Shown here piece after piece: positions 21,780 through 32,429 of a stretch of DNA of 64,000 nt. Each line of letters begins with the position of its first letter. Positions within the stretch are counted from its first letter, which is position 1. The notes under the pieces are model-generated. The model was not told the DNA's origin and searched no databases. It saw only the letters and a list, made by a program, of their open reading frames with translations. This DNA is from Schistocephalus solidus (lineage: Eukaryota; Platyhelminthes; Cestoda; Diphyllobothriidea; Diphyllobothriidae), in assembly GCA_017591395.1 (NCBI GenBank), contig WEDG01003295.1, positions 1-64,000 on the forward strand, written 5' to 3'. Made by a program: the position numbers and the translations under genes.

Positions 21780-22885
21780 CGCTTGTCAGTGGATCTGCTC
21801 CAGCAGAAGTTGAGGCACAGGGGTGGTCCAATAAAACATGTCAAGAGATTCCGGACGAACTCTCGTTCATTTCTTCCCCCAACCATAGACAGCCCTTCTA
21901 TCTACAAATCACAAAAAAAATATTCAAAAGGAAAAGCTGAAAACTTATCCAACACTCCAAACCAACTCACAACTTCATGTTGGCGAACAAAACAATGAAT
22001 ATTATACACAATATCCGCAGGACTATTCAATATGGTGAAATCGGAAACAAAGTTATTTAACAAAAGGCGGGCAAAATCAAAACAGTTCTTATATAAATAA
22101 GAACGACAAAAAATAATGTAATAGAAAACTGCAAAAATGCATAAAACGGTCTTTGTCAAGATAGAGTTTCAAAACATCAGGGCCTGTGTACAGCAAAAAT
22201 TTACGAAGTTCGGCAACCTTCAAAAACTCGAGAAAATCTTATGTTCTACACTTGCGGGTAAATGCCATCGGCAAACACTGGCTACATTTTTTATGAGGTC
22301 ATTAAGTGCTGGAGAAAACCTCTTCGCACAAAATCTCGACTGATGAAGTGGCTTCCGCTATGCACCCAAGGACACCATGTGCATGTAGTCCTTTGGGTAA
22401 CTACTAAACATGTCGATAGGTAACTCATCGAAAGACGATATGCCTCTGGGCTGGAGCCCCTGCTTTCCTGATTGATACGAACGGTCGTCGCGAAGACGCC
22501 CGCTTTACACAGGGAGCGACATGTGGTTAGCAATGGAAATTCCAACATGACAGCACATAGCGTGTTTTCCATTACCTTCACCAAATGCGTATCTGTCGCA
22601 TCCATCTGCCTTGTAATTCGCTTGTTTGTTCCGTGACCCCTATTGCTTCTGCATTCGAACTCAAAATAAAATTGCATGAAAACCTACCATTTGAAAACTC
22701 AGGAAACATTTCAGGCATTTGAGGCTTCGGTGAGGGGTATAACGCCGACGCAGAAGATGGTGAAGTAGCATCTGCTTCTTCGATTGCGGCAAAATGCGCC
22801 TGAATTGCCCGCAATACCCGCTTATACACGGTGCTCCTCTTGATTCCGTAATATTTCCGCTACATGGTTACTTTGTAGGGACAGC
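21780..22885 (-). pseudogene. Transposase relic, EnSpm/Tnp2-like family
   Basis: Minus-strand motifs in order: RKYYGIKRSTVYKRVLRAIQ (about 22870-22800, helix-turn-helix-like) in a frame running to MPEMFPEFSNG, where gtaggt (about 22687) may be an intron donor. Next comes ISSFDELPIDMFSSYPKDYM followed by HMVSLGA and a stop (about 22440-22350), then the open frame 22159-21902 with IVYNIHCFVRQHEVVSWFG and VLDKFSAFPFEYF. I know these as hallmarks (LPIDM...DYMHLV.LGV; YN.H.L.H; D..SAFPFE) of transposases common in cnidarian and other invertebrate genomes. Stops and shifts make it non-functional. Superfamily name is my best recollection. Confidence 0.65.
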
Positions 22886-23864
22886 AGAACACAATATATA
22901 AATGATATTAGGGCATATTTAACATTCATTGAGTTACAAAAATTACCGTTAATGTTTCGCATTCACCTCGTGCATACGTAACTTAACATACAATTTAAAA
23001 GGCCTAAAGTAGCAAATTATATTATAAATATCTCCAGCCCTCTGGATTGCCTACCTGAGTATGAGCAGTTTTATGAACAATAGGTCAGTCGTACAAGTAA
23101 CACGGCAGGCCGGCACACGTTTAGTAGACAAACGGCGTGTAAATGAGTGACTTAAACAAAGCATCCAAAATCAGTTCATCACAGTACCTACTAATAAGGC
23201 TTAAAAAGTATTTTATCGTATAAATATTACCTATTTGAGTTTGAATTCAAACAGTGACACCTTATCCAGTCTTTACAAGAAGCCTGACGATGCGTTAACT
23301 ATGGCCTGAAAGTCGACGGAGGTTGGTCCCCTCTGAGCCCCCTCTACTGACGGGGCCATGTGCTAGTATGGTAGTGATGTTTTGAGGAATAAAATATGTA
23401 CTATTTGAAAGATGTGATTTAAGAAAAGTACTTCAAGCAAAAATCTGCTAGGTAACGAGTTCGAACTGAAAAATAGAATTAGCGAAGATGCTATGAAGGA
23501 TTAAAAATTATATCAACTGGTATAGCAACTACTGCAAATTATTTTTCGCTGGAAATAAGGTAAACTTACAAAATTTCAACTTTATTGCTTAAAATTAATC
23601 TTTAGATTCCGTCCTTTTTACGTACATCTGCGAGAACTTTAATGAGGCTATGTAGGGTGAAACAGTTTAAAACCGTATATTTCTCCCTATTGTCAAGTGA
23701 AATAACTACAGTCGTGTGCAGTTGATAAATAGGTAGAAATACAAATAAATTGTCAGTAATTAAGCTAATAAATTCGACAGAAGATGAAGAAATCGGTTTA
23801 AAATTAGAGAATTCACTTATCCTTGAATTTGAACCAACCGCCTTGAACCTTGACCTTGACCTTC

Positions 23865-24780
23865 ATCGTCTACACCAACGACTGTTTTGAAGTCCTGGGT
23901 TGCAGGACCGTCGTGTTTGCAAACGATGTTAAGTTGCGGAGAGACATTGAATCTGATGCCAAGAGTCACGCACTACAATAGAGTCTCAACCGCCTGAGCC
24001 GCTGGTCTGCTCGTTGTCTCTTAAGTGTTAACGTTTGGAAGTGTGTTGTCCTTAAGAATCCGTACCTGAAGGACCAGTGAGGAGGATGATCAGTACCAAT
24101 ACCTTCTCGATGGGCAGCCACGTTTAATTGCAGAGGAACAGAAGGACCTCGGTGTTCTAATAAACTCCTCACACAAACCATCTTTTCAGTGTCTAAGGAC
24201 GGCTAAATGCGCGACACATGTGTTATTTTTGGTCAAACGAGGATTTGTGCAGAAGGATAAGGAACCATTTAGGAAAATCTACGGGGCATTCGTTCGATCT
24301 CATTTGAGTATGCCATCCAGGCATGTGTGCCATTGTTTAGGAAGGATCATCTAGAGTTGTAGCGAGTACAGGTGAGGGCTACGAAGATGGTCAAGAATCT
24401 TAGTCATCTGCCATACGAAACCAGACTGGCTGAACTTGATTTGTTTCCTCTTAATTATAGAAAAGTACGCGATGACCTCATACAAACCTACTGAATTATC
24501 AGAGATCGTGTGAATGCCCTAGAATTTGAGAAACTTCTTTGAATTGCCTGGAACGGAACATCTGCGGGCTCATCCCTTTAAACTGTAGAGGAAGTTGATC
24601 CATACAGATGGCCGACGGGACTCCTCTTCGCAGATAATTAATGGAGCATGGAACGGACTCCTTGATGAGGTAGTCCATTCAAAAATTTTGACACATTTCA
24701 ATACAAACTGATACTCATTTGTGTCAGTAGCGGCAGCTTGCGCTTGACTCATATATATCGATTACCTTACAATTACATTG
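23865..24780 (+). pseudogene. Family-B reverse transcriptase relic, palm to C-terminus
   Basis: Plus-strand pieces: FIVYTNDCFEVLGCRTVVFA then NDVKLRRDIESD (FADD decayed to FAND), SLNRLSRWSARCLLSVNVWK, then, across shifts, [36 protein letters not shown] and [20 protein letters not shown]. This is a typical CR1 thumb order with many stops. It starts immediately after the 5' end of the family-A copy at 23862. Confidence 0.7.
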
Positions 24781-24928
24781 TCCAGCTTTGCGGTTGTAAG
24801 CGTGAATTCAATTTCCATTTTTGAACGTGAATAATGAGCTCAAGGGCGAAAGCATAATTCGCTTAATAAAGTGACTTAAAGTTGTCACGGCAGATTAGTA
24901 AACAATATTGTGACTTCCGCCTACTTAC

Positions 24929-25034
24929 GTTTTCTATTCAGGTGTTTGAGTTGGGCCGCCAGCTGGCTGTATAGGTCCAGCGATGGAGGAAGGCGACGGC
25001 GTTCCACAGTCCTTTGAGTTCTTGTTGTATGAAT
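24929..25034 (-). other. Candidate internal exon of an unknown gene
   Basis: Minus strand: a T-rich tract ending ttaacag (25035-25036 as AG) precedes a 106-base stretch, which ends gaaaac before gtaagtagg (donor at 24927-24928). One frame is open throughout and reads RTQRTVERRRLPPSLDLYSQ followed by LAAQLKHLNRKR. Both splice sites are good matches to consensus and the surrounding 1.3 kb is free of recognised repeats. No family recognised, and a chance arrangement is possible. Confidence 0.25.
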
Positions 25035-25039
25035 CTGTT

Positions 25040-26190
25040 AAGTACTTTTCAAAGCAAACAGAAAATGTAAGAAATAAAATTTTAATTGTAGCTTTTCGAT
25101 GGACATGTTACTTGCGCGCGTCTGATGGAAAATTTGGCGTATCGTGTGAGTCAACAGCTAATCGAAAAGTGTAGTCCCGTTGAATTAATAATTTTGTTAG
25201 AATGACTAAAAATCTCATGAAATTTCAATCGGAGTTGGATATAGTCAAATACATATGCAAAGACTTTTGGACATACATATTCCGAAAGCCGATCTCCTCC
25301 CTCAAGACAAACAATCAAGTAGACGGCCCCTCACTGATAACGTCTTTTAGGAGTTGTATGTCTTGACGGACTCTGCCTTCTTCTTCCTAAATCGCGTGGA
25401 CCCCAGTCAGCAATATAGTCCTCTGATGGAAATGGTAACTATTTGTCTACTCTTAGCCGTTCAATTGTAGCTTTTGGCTTTTCCGTGCGGACTTCTTCGC
25501 GGGGCTTTAACGTCTTTAGGTGTTAAATGTATCGTTAAGGCAGAAATACCTCAATTGCCAGCTTGTGAGTTGAAAGTTTTAAGCTCAACTTCGTAGGTCA
25601 ATTTACCATCTCTGTTCTTCCCAGACTTAAATCGACCGAAGGCTGATTTTTACGTAGATGCAATCGTTGAACGGGGTCGAAGTTTTGCCTAAAACTTTAA
25701 ACTTTGAACGAGCGTCTTATACCCGCTCTGTGATACAGCTTTTTTATAATCGGGGTAAATTTAAATATATTTTATTCGTCTGACTTTAACATCCTCTTTT
25801 GTCTCGTTCGCCCGGCTTCTGAATAGCACGAGTTAACTCGTGCTATTCGGAATTGGTTTTCGGTATTTCTGACACTTCCTGGCAAAGTTTATAAGTTTTT
25901 CGCTTACAGGAGTTTCACTCGTATGTGGCAGTCTAGTATCAGAATCCACATAGACTCCTATTGAGTCTTTTTATTTGCCACATGCACACGTGGTCTTAGC
26001 CTCAATTTTCATACGTATAATAACATTAATTAGATTTGCCGTCTGCGAGTGCACCGACATGACTGTGAAAGTGTTCAATGTTATTATTGAATGTCAAAAA
26101 TGCAAGTGCGAACTCCTGTCAATATTATCAACGCTGCTGTGGCAATCTTTCACTTCAGAGTAAATTGGTCTGCGTGTAATTGTTGTGTAA
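25040..26190. other. No gene recognised; contains a long palindrome
   Basis: Apart from the palindrome at 25821-25848 I see no coding or repeat signature here. Short open frames (for example 25975-26163) lack recognisable motifs. Confidence 0.5.
25821..25848. repeat. Perfect 28-bp palindrome
   Basis: The half-site GAATAGCACGAGTT is followed directly by its exact reverse complement, giving two-fold symmetry with no spacer, centred on GTTAAC. The next outward pair (t/g) does not match. It lies in unrecognised, apparently single-copy DNA. It could extrude as a cruciform, bind a dimeric protein or be the footprint of a rearrangement; the sequence alone does not say which. Confidence 0.9.
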
Positions 26191-26425
26191 ACAAATGCTT
26201 GTGTACAAGACGTATGTGCAGTCAACGCCCTAACCACATGAGTTACGAGACCCTGACCGGGAGCCATGAGCCTAATCACAAGTGGATCAAGTTTCCCGCC
26301 CAACTTACTGCAGTGTATGGAGGTCACCGATTCTAAGGTATTAAGCTGACTGCCCAAACAGGATTTTCCGGTCGGAGCTTCGCAGCTCTGTCGGTTAGAG
26401 CGTTGACCGTAAGCAAGCTTTGCAT
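26190..26425. repeat. tRNA-derived SINE-like sequence
   Basis: The body gaccgggagccatgag, taatcac, tcaagtttcccgcccaa (26247-26300) matches 36493-36545. Adjacent A-box-like stretches occur in both orientations: gtcaacgccctaaccac (26221, minus) and gcagctctgtcggttagagc (26384, plus). I see no good B box, so this is a diverged or partial copy. Confidence 0.45.
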
Positions 26426-26429
26426 TTGC

Positions 26430-27365
26430 TGTTATTACTTTGAACCCCACTGAGTCCGACTGGGTTAGATAGATTATGTAAATCTGCCAAAACACATATT
26501 AACTGTTTAAGTCTATGTATATGTATATTATTGGTGAGATCGTCTCTGTGTCTTTTTCAACAATTTAAGTCATTTCTTCGTCTTCAGATTGCATCGTCTT
26601 TCCGCGAAGACCGATTTTGACCTATAAAGCGTCATCAGTGGGCTCAAGTTTGCACTGCCTTGTGTACTTATTGCAGAAGTGGCAGGATTAGCCTAATCCG
26701 ACACCTAAACATAGTTTGTTTATGCGGACACAAATGGACGGTTTAGGTTGACTGTGACCTTCGGACACTGATAAAATTACTCCCGCAAAAAGTGAGTGCA
26801 CGTGCCCAGTTAAACTCTTCAGTCGCGGAGGCGTATCAAGGTCCTCTCATGGTGTGAGTCGCGGCTATACTGGATCGAGTAGGCCGCAAACTGCTGGAGT
26901 GGGACTGTCTGCTTGGCCCTGTTGAGCGTAAGTGAACGTTAACGAGCAGCCGCACAGACATCAACATGGCTCACTTACCTGAACAGTGGCTGCCGTTTCA
27001 ACCAGTCAAAGTACCGAATTCTAGCCCACTGCGCATCGCTGCTTTATCGGCGCAACAATGCTTCAGTTATGCTATTAAAGGATTATGTACCATGGTCTAC
27101 ACTATTGAAAGTTCCATACTTCCTCCGAGGGTTTCCTTGGTAAATCAAAACCACAACAAGGAGATTTGGTTCGCTTATCGTCAATCGCACGTGGGACATT
27201 AAAGGTCATTTTAATGTCTCGTAAATAGTTGGGTTGTTTTTGTCAACATAAGAGCATGTTTAGTCATTCTTTGCGAGTATTTTTCACCTTCACTGTAACA
27301 AAGCAAAAACATGGATAGGGACACTACTGAATGTATTCCAACAGTTTAGCCGTCGTTTTCGACAG
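26430..27365. other. No gene recognised
   Basis: Nine hundred bases without a recognisable element. The plus-strand open frame at 26966-27202 has no known motif. Confidence 0.5.
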
Positions 27366-27446
27366 TGTCCGCCGAGTGCCCCACAGCAGAGTGGGCGTAA
27401 GGACGGTGACATGCGCGTGAATTAGTTTTTTATAGTGAAAGTTGGT

Positions 27447-27680
27447 GTGGTGGTACGCTCAGGGGCGGCTCCGACCGCGCCAGCCACATGCGTCCTCTCC
27501 CATCTCCGGTCTTCTTGACTCTGTCATGACACCGGATTCAGGTGGGGGAGGAGGAGAGTGTGGTAGCTGCAGCGCAGGGCTACTATCACTTAAAACTAAT
27601 TCACGCGCAAGTCACCGTCCCTACACCACCCTTCCGTGAAGCATGCGGTGGACATCGTCAAAATTGATGGCCGAACTATA
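27447..27680 (+). mobile_element. 5'-truncated ZF-RTE copy (3' UTR only), facing the 3' end of copy D
   Basis: Matches 15722-15949 of copy A closely (ggtacgctcaggggcggctc, tctggtcttcttgactctgt-type stretch, gattcaggtgggggagg, acgcgcaagtcaccgtccct, ggtggacatcgtcaaaat). The reverse complement of its last 75 bases is present at 27366-27440, so the two 3' ends form an inverted repeat with a loop of about 140 bases. Confidence 0.75.
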
Positions 27681-28307
27681 GTGAAAGAAGACTTATGTAG
27701 CATCTGCAGTATCCCATCTCTTCGCTCATTCGCCCGTCATAACCGGGTTACGAAGATCAGAGGTGAGGTCCGTCGCAATAGGTTACAGAGCCAAGCAACC
27801 CGAACATAAGTGCCATACACGTCAGGATTTCACCCAACTCATAAGGGGCGGCTAAGATCCTAAATCAACGGAACTGCTCCAGAAGCCACATTCAGAAGGA
27901 CCCATTGCAGTCTAACTCTCCGTCCTGAGAGGAGGTCCGAGTTATTTAACACCTCAGATTTATAGTGAGAAGTATGCGCTGAGTGCTTTCGACCTCACGC
28001 TGTCTTTTCTCTTCCAGGCACCAGTCCACTCTCCGAGGCAGTCAACCACTGGCTATCAGAGCCAAATAACTCATCTGTGTGTCCAGTACACGACCTGCCC
28101 CGCCCCCGTGACACAACAGAGTTGGCTGTTATGATCTCGCAGGCGTTAAAGAGCCACAGAGGTCACATGGGCCAAGAGCCGCGAATCACACTTAACATTG
28201 ACATTAGAGGCGTCGATTCCGTGCCTGTGGAGGTCGATGTGGGTTAGGTTCGTGTGTGTGCTGGTGAGATGTACGTTGATGTGGTTTGGTAGGCGCCTTT
28301 CTTACCA

Positions 28308-31300
28308 CAAGTTTTCATAGATGCACATATCGTCGAGTAGACCCATGCGGTGGCTGAGTGTGCCTAGTTAGTGCGGTCAACTGAGGGCGAATGCGACAAA
28401 TGTGTGTTGGTGCTCCTGGTGCTTTTTTTCTTCAGTCCCTGTGACTCGTTCCCATTCCGACTTGACAGGTATATGATGGTCGAGGTCACCGTGAGGTTTG
28501 GTGCTGTGACGACGATGGAGGCGTTTGCGGAGGCAACATTAGCGTTTTCATGTTGGTGGAATCGGGTCCAGAGATGTCTGACGAGGTCGAGCTGTGCGTG
28601 AAATGTTCGTTGACAGCGTGGGCATGTTGGGAAGGTTGGGCTCCTGGGACTTGGGAGCCGCTCTTTTACCTCTAGCAGCTGCAATCCGGTTGGGGTTGCA
28701 GATTGTTGCTTCAGTGTTCACTGCTCTTCTCCAGATCGGTCAGTCCTGGGCGAGGCCGTCCCAGATCTTTGGGTTGCTTTGTATTTCCTTAAGGGAGGTC
28801 CACACAGTTCTGCTGTCCTTGTCAGCGAACACCCATAGCGACGTCTCCGTAAAATAGTCACTTGGGCAATCGCTGGTCCGTACTCAATCGGTGGCCTCTC
28901 CATCACCATTGCAACTGCCTAAGAATGGCGTTTATGTCCAGAATTCTGACCCGTTTGAATACTTTCGTATTCGGGATCCTGTCTGGTCACCTGAGATTCA
29001 GTATTCTTCAGAGGCATCTGAGGTGGAAGTGGTTGAGTTTCCTGACTTGATTGGCCTACATAGTTCAGGTCTCTGCTCCATATAGCAGTGTTGCCGAGAT
29101 GACAGCGTTGTATATCTTTATTGGTTTGTTGAGGTGAAGACCATACTGATTCCACACTGAGGCTTGCAACCGATCGAAGACTTGGCTGGCTTCGCGTATC
29201 CAGTGCACAACTTCATTGTTGATTTTAGTGTTCTTCCTAAATAGACACATTTGTCCCCTGTATTTGCCTGCAATCGAACGTGCTACGGTGGTCTTTGTAT
29301 GTAGTTTCGGGCGGTGGATAATGCATGACCTTTTAATCGGTGGTGATGGTCAGTCGGAATTTTTGCGCAGTCGTAGACAAAGTAGTTTCGTTGAATACCT
29401 CGCCTATTTTGGTGTTTGAATGCGCAGGCGCCCCTGAAGAGCAAGCCTTGGAGAGACGCGTTGGTGCCTGCATGAGTCAGGTACTGAAAAGTTGATTGTC
29501 ATTCCTGTAGGCGATGCTGATCACGAGGTTCTCATCAGCATGGCAAAGAACGTGAGATTAGGCCTGCGCCTTCTCTCTTTTCCGGTTTTCTTGACACCGG
29601 GTCCAGATGGGTGAGTGGAACAGTGAGTTAGATGAATGCCGTGCAAGTCTTATCTCACTATAATCCAGCACAAGTTACCGTCCGTGTGCTACCATGCCGT
29701 GGAGCATATGGTGGATGTCATCGGACTACGACGGTCAAACTGTTGGAGATGATTGGAGTGGGTATACAGCCGTGCTTCACTCCATTGGTAACTGTGAAGG
29801 CTTCTGAGATTGCCTATTGTCCGTGACAAACGCAGTCCTCCTGGCTTTGAACAGACGCACCATGTGCATGAATAGCTCAGGACAGCCGAGTTTCTACAAG
29901 ATTTTCCAGAGTACATTGTGATTCACTGTGTCAAAGCCTACCATCGGGTCCACGAAATTAACGTAGGGACGGATACGCCCCTCCTGACATTTGGCCTGAA
30001 GTTGTTGGGCCGCTAAAAGCATGATCGTTGTCTTCGGCCCACACATTGACTTTCATGGAGAAGTTCGTGTTCCAGATGCTCTTGATAATGTTGGAATGAA
30101 TGCGTGCGAAGATCTTCCTAACAATGCTCAACAGCAAAATTCCCGTTGGGGTTAACACAAAGCTGCCTCTTCCTTTTTTTCTTTTATGGAGATAAAAGAT
30201 TTTTACGCCCTATAACTCCTGGGGGACTTGTACTTTGCACCGGGATCGCGTCGGATCTCGGTGCTTTGCCACTTGGTTGTTTCTCTGAGGAAAGGAGGGG
30301 GTCCCCGTCGTTGTTGGTTTCCCAGTGAGGAAGCCGATCGATGGCAACGGTAGAGATTGTATACGGCCGATTGAGGACACGTCTGAAGTGTTTGGCTTAA
30401 CGCTTCAGGATTTAAGCTTGCTCTGTACGAAGTGTTCGGCGGTCGGCGCGGTTCCTTTAGTGCGATGTTCATAGACTGCGTTGACGGGAGCGAATATTTT
30501 TTTCCTTGAGGTCCTCCTACCCTTGTATTTCCTTGTTCTTATGACCCATCCAGGCGTTTAACCTCTTCCGCAGTTGCTGCCGCACATAGCGGTGAAATCG
30601 GAAGATGGCCACCCTGGTTGAATCGGTTCGGCGGTTGCTGTAAGCTTTGTACAGCCTATTCTTCTCGACGAACAGATTTTGAATTTCTTCCTCTCTGTCG
30701 TCGGACCAATCCTGCTGTTTCCGACATGAGTGGGCAAGGACGTCTGGGAGTGGTTGAGTGGATGAAATTCCGCAGTTGGCGCCACTATCTTCGCGTTGAC
30801 ATTGTAGTCTGAAACCTTCAGGTCTTCCAGGTGCTTGGTCGTTCGAAATCAAAGCGGTGTTTAAATTACTTGGTGGTTGCTTACATTGTTATCTCTCGTA
30901 AGGTTACAAATGGAGCCTCGTCTGGGAGCTGACGAGGGGGTGATCCGTCTAGCCATCGACTTCGTAGATCGCCTTGGTCACCAGCAGGTTCTGGCGATCT
31001 CGCCTCCAGACAAGAACTTGGTCCAGCAGATATCAGCGCAGCGATCGGGGATGGTCCAGGTTGTATTCACACGCGTAGGAAAACAGGAGAAGACAGTGTT
31101 CTGCGCAGGTTCATAAAAGAAGAAAGTTATCGTTACAGCCGCCGAAAACTTAGGGACCCAGCATTCCCTCTCAGGCAGGGTGATCTGTCCTAATATGGAC
31201 ATTGAACACGCCAATGACAACCAGTTTGCTTACCCTCATCATAGTCGCCAGAAGCCCTTACTGGTGGAGGTTGTTCTCCACCTCGTCAGAGCTGCTCACT

Positions 31301-31650
31301 GTAGACGTGGACAACGGTGGCGAAATGCGTTCCTCGAAGATGTAGGCACAGCCTCATGAATCAATCTTTTATGCCTTGCGCAGAAAGGGCCGTCTTCCAA
31401 CGACATGAAGATCTCACCAACATCAAATCACGCTGCCTTTCAGTGTCCTTTCCAGAAGAAGGTAACCAATATCCGCCTCTTCTGGTTGGCCTTGTTCCTA
31501 AAATCTGGTCTCGCTGAGGTCATCGATGTCTGTCTTGTAGGGTGCCACTTAACGGGCGACTAATTATGTTTTCCCTTCCGTTCGGTTGCTCCATGAATTT
31601 TATGAAATAGAACGAACCATAGCGAATAGAGTCACTCCAGCCATCTAGGG
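28308..31650 (-). pseudogene. ZF-RTE copy D polyprotein relic (endonuclease, RT, zinc fingers)
   Basis: Minus-strand landmarks in order: VAPYKTDIDDLSETRF (about 31530), TALSAQGIKD then FMRLCLHLRGTHFATVVHVY (about 31400-31290), YLLDQVLVWRRDRQNLLVTK (about 31030), IQNLFVEKNRLYKAYSNRRT and IFRFHRYVRQQLRKRLNAW (30852-30517), an ISLL.IVRKIFARIHSN piece near 30110, FFAMLM near 29535, [19 protein letters not shown] and [13 protein letters not shown] (29250-29065), and finger CPRCQRTFHAQLDLVRHLW (28684-28364). A last degenerate finger HRMGLLDDMCIYENLW ends at about 28308. No catalytic FADD was found intact. Confidence 0.7.
29553..29740 (+). mobile_element. 5'-truncated ZF-RTE 3' end nested in copy D
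   Basis: Plus-strand cctgcgcc, gacaccgggtccagatggg, caagttaccgtccgtg and ggagcatatggtgga match the ZF-RTE 3' terminus. On either side the minus-strand reverse transcriptase of copy D continues (GVKQG-type sequence above 29741, FFAMLM at about 29540). The insertion therefore splits the palm of copy D. Confidence 0.65.
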
Positions 31651-32429
31651 TGGGGCTGGGGGCGGGGTAAGGGATTGCTGGTGTCCGTTTGGTTGTTTCG
31701 ACCGCGAGTTTAGCATATACAAACCACGATGCATTGGTAGAGTATTTAGTCGCATCATGTGTTCTAGCCTCCACCGTGAACGGGCAAGCAGTGATGTCTC
31801 TACGTAGGACTACATAGACATAGCCGACGACTGCCAAAGTTCACTAAAGGGTACGAATTTTCTTGCTAGAGAGTGACCCGTGTTGGCCCTGGGTCGCCTA
31901 AATAGATTATATGTTGCCCTTTCCGTAGGACTTTTTGTAAATGGGGAGGTAGAATGACTGGGTTTGGGCCACACATCACCGGATACCCTCATCGCGTTTA
32001 GACAGCCGTTAGAGGCGGTTACCGGGGTGTAGCCGTTAGGCAGAGCCTACCTTTCTAGCGCCACAGATGAGATTTTGATGCCAGTCAAAGGTCGCCAGGA
32101 GTAGTCACCACCTGCAGGAGGTAAATAATGCGACCTGCATCCTACACGCTGTATCCCTCAACCGGACTCCCCTTGCGCCATGATTCAGGGGAAGGGGGAG
32201 GTGGTAACCATTCGTGTCCAACTGGATGTGACTAGGTCCAAAAATTCTAATGCACATTACATTAGACTGCCCAAGAACGCTGCAACTTTTCGCAATCGAA
32301 CCATCGTTAACATAAGAGCATGCCTGTGACAGTGCAACGCTGCGTTATGCAGATACACAGGCATCATATGTACAAGTTACTGACTCCATCATCGTTTTAA
32401 ATAAGAATTAGGTGGTATTAGTATTGTTG

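Larger units (their letters stand above)
20535..23371. mobile_element. DNA transposon, 2.84 kb, with terminal inverted repeats and TA target site
   Basis: The family-A host reads gtcac-ta-gtgac in the unoccupied copy (about 8797-8808). Here gtcac-tt lies left of 20535 and ta-gtgatg right of 23371, consistent with a duplicated TA, one copy mutated. The two ends form inverted repeats: left CCTTACTAGAACC then AGCCCCGCC, right (reverse complement) CCATACTAGCACATGG then CCCCGTC, about 17 matches in 23. Inside are a decayed minus-strand transposase (21780-22885), two inverted CR1 3' ends and exon-like sequence. Superfamily uncertain; the transposase resembles EnSpm/CACTA-type (Tnp2-like) enzymes. 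Confidence 0.65.
19490..23862 (-). mobile_element. Family-A CR1-like element, 5' half, split by three later insertions
   Basis: Host pieces 19490-19696, 19918-20182, 20441-20532 and 23372-23862 match, in order and same orientation, 8220-9282 of the first family-A copy. The 5' boundary (23862) equals that of the first copy. The gaps are filled by two S elements and a DNA transposon. The ORF1 pieces (RDKTPMERRVSP near 19500) are broken. Because the first copy shows the unoccupied sequence, this region gives clean before/after comparisons for each insertion. Confidence 0.8.
27366..32148 (-). mobile_element. ZF-RTE copy D, nearly full length, minus strand
   Basis: 5' UTR about 32148-31650, with caaaaagtcctacgg (minus sense) as in copy A. 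Endonuclease is about 31650-31000, linker and reverse transcriptase 30900-28700, zinc-finger end 28684-28308. The terminal 3' UTR block appears at 27440-27366, about the right distance from the ORF end. Between 27680 and 28300 the 3' UTR is not recognisable. Two plus-strand ZF-RTE 3' ends (27447-27680, 29553-29740) are inserted in it. The copy is old and broken in all frames. Confidence 0.7.
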
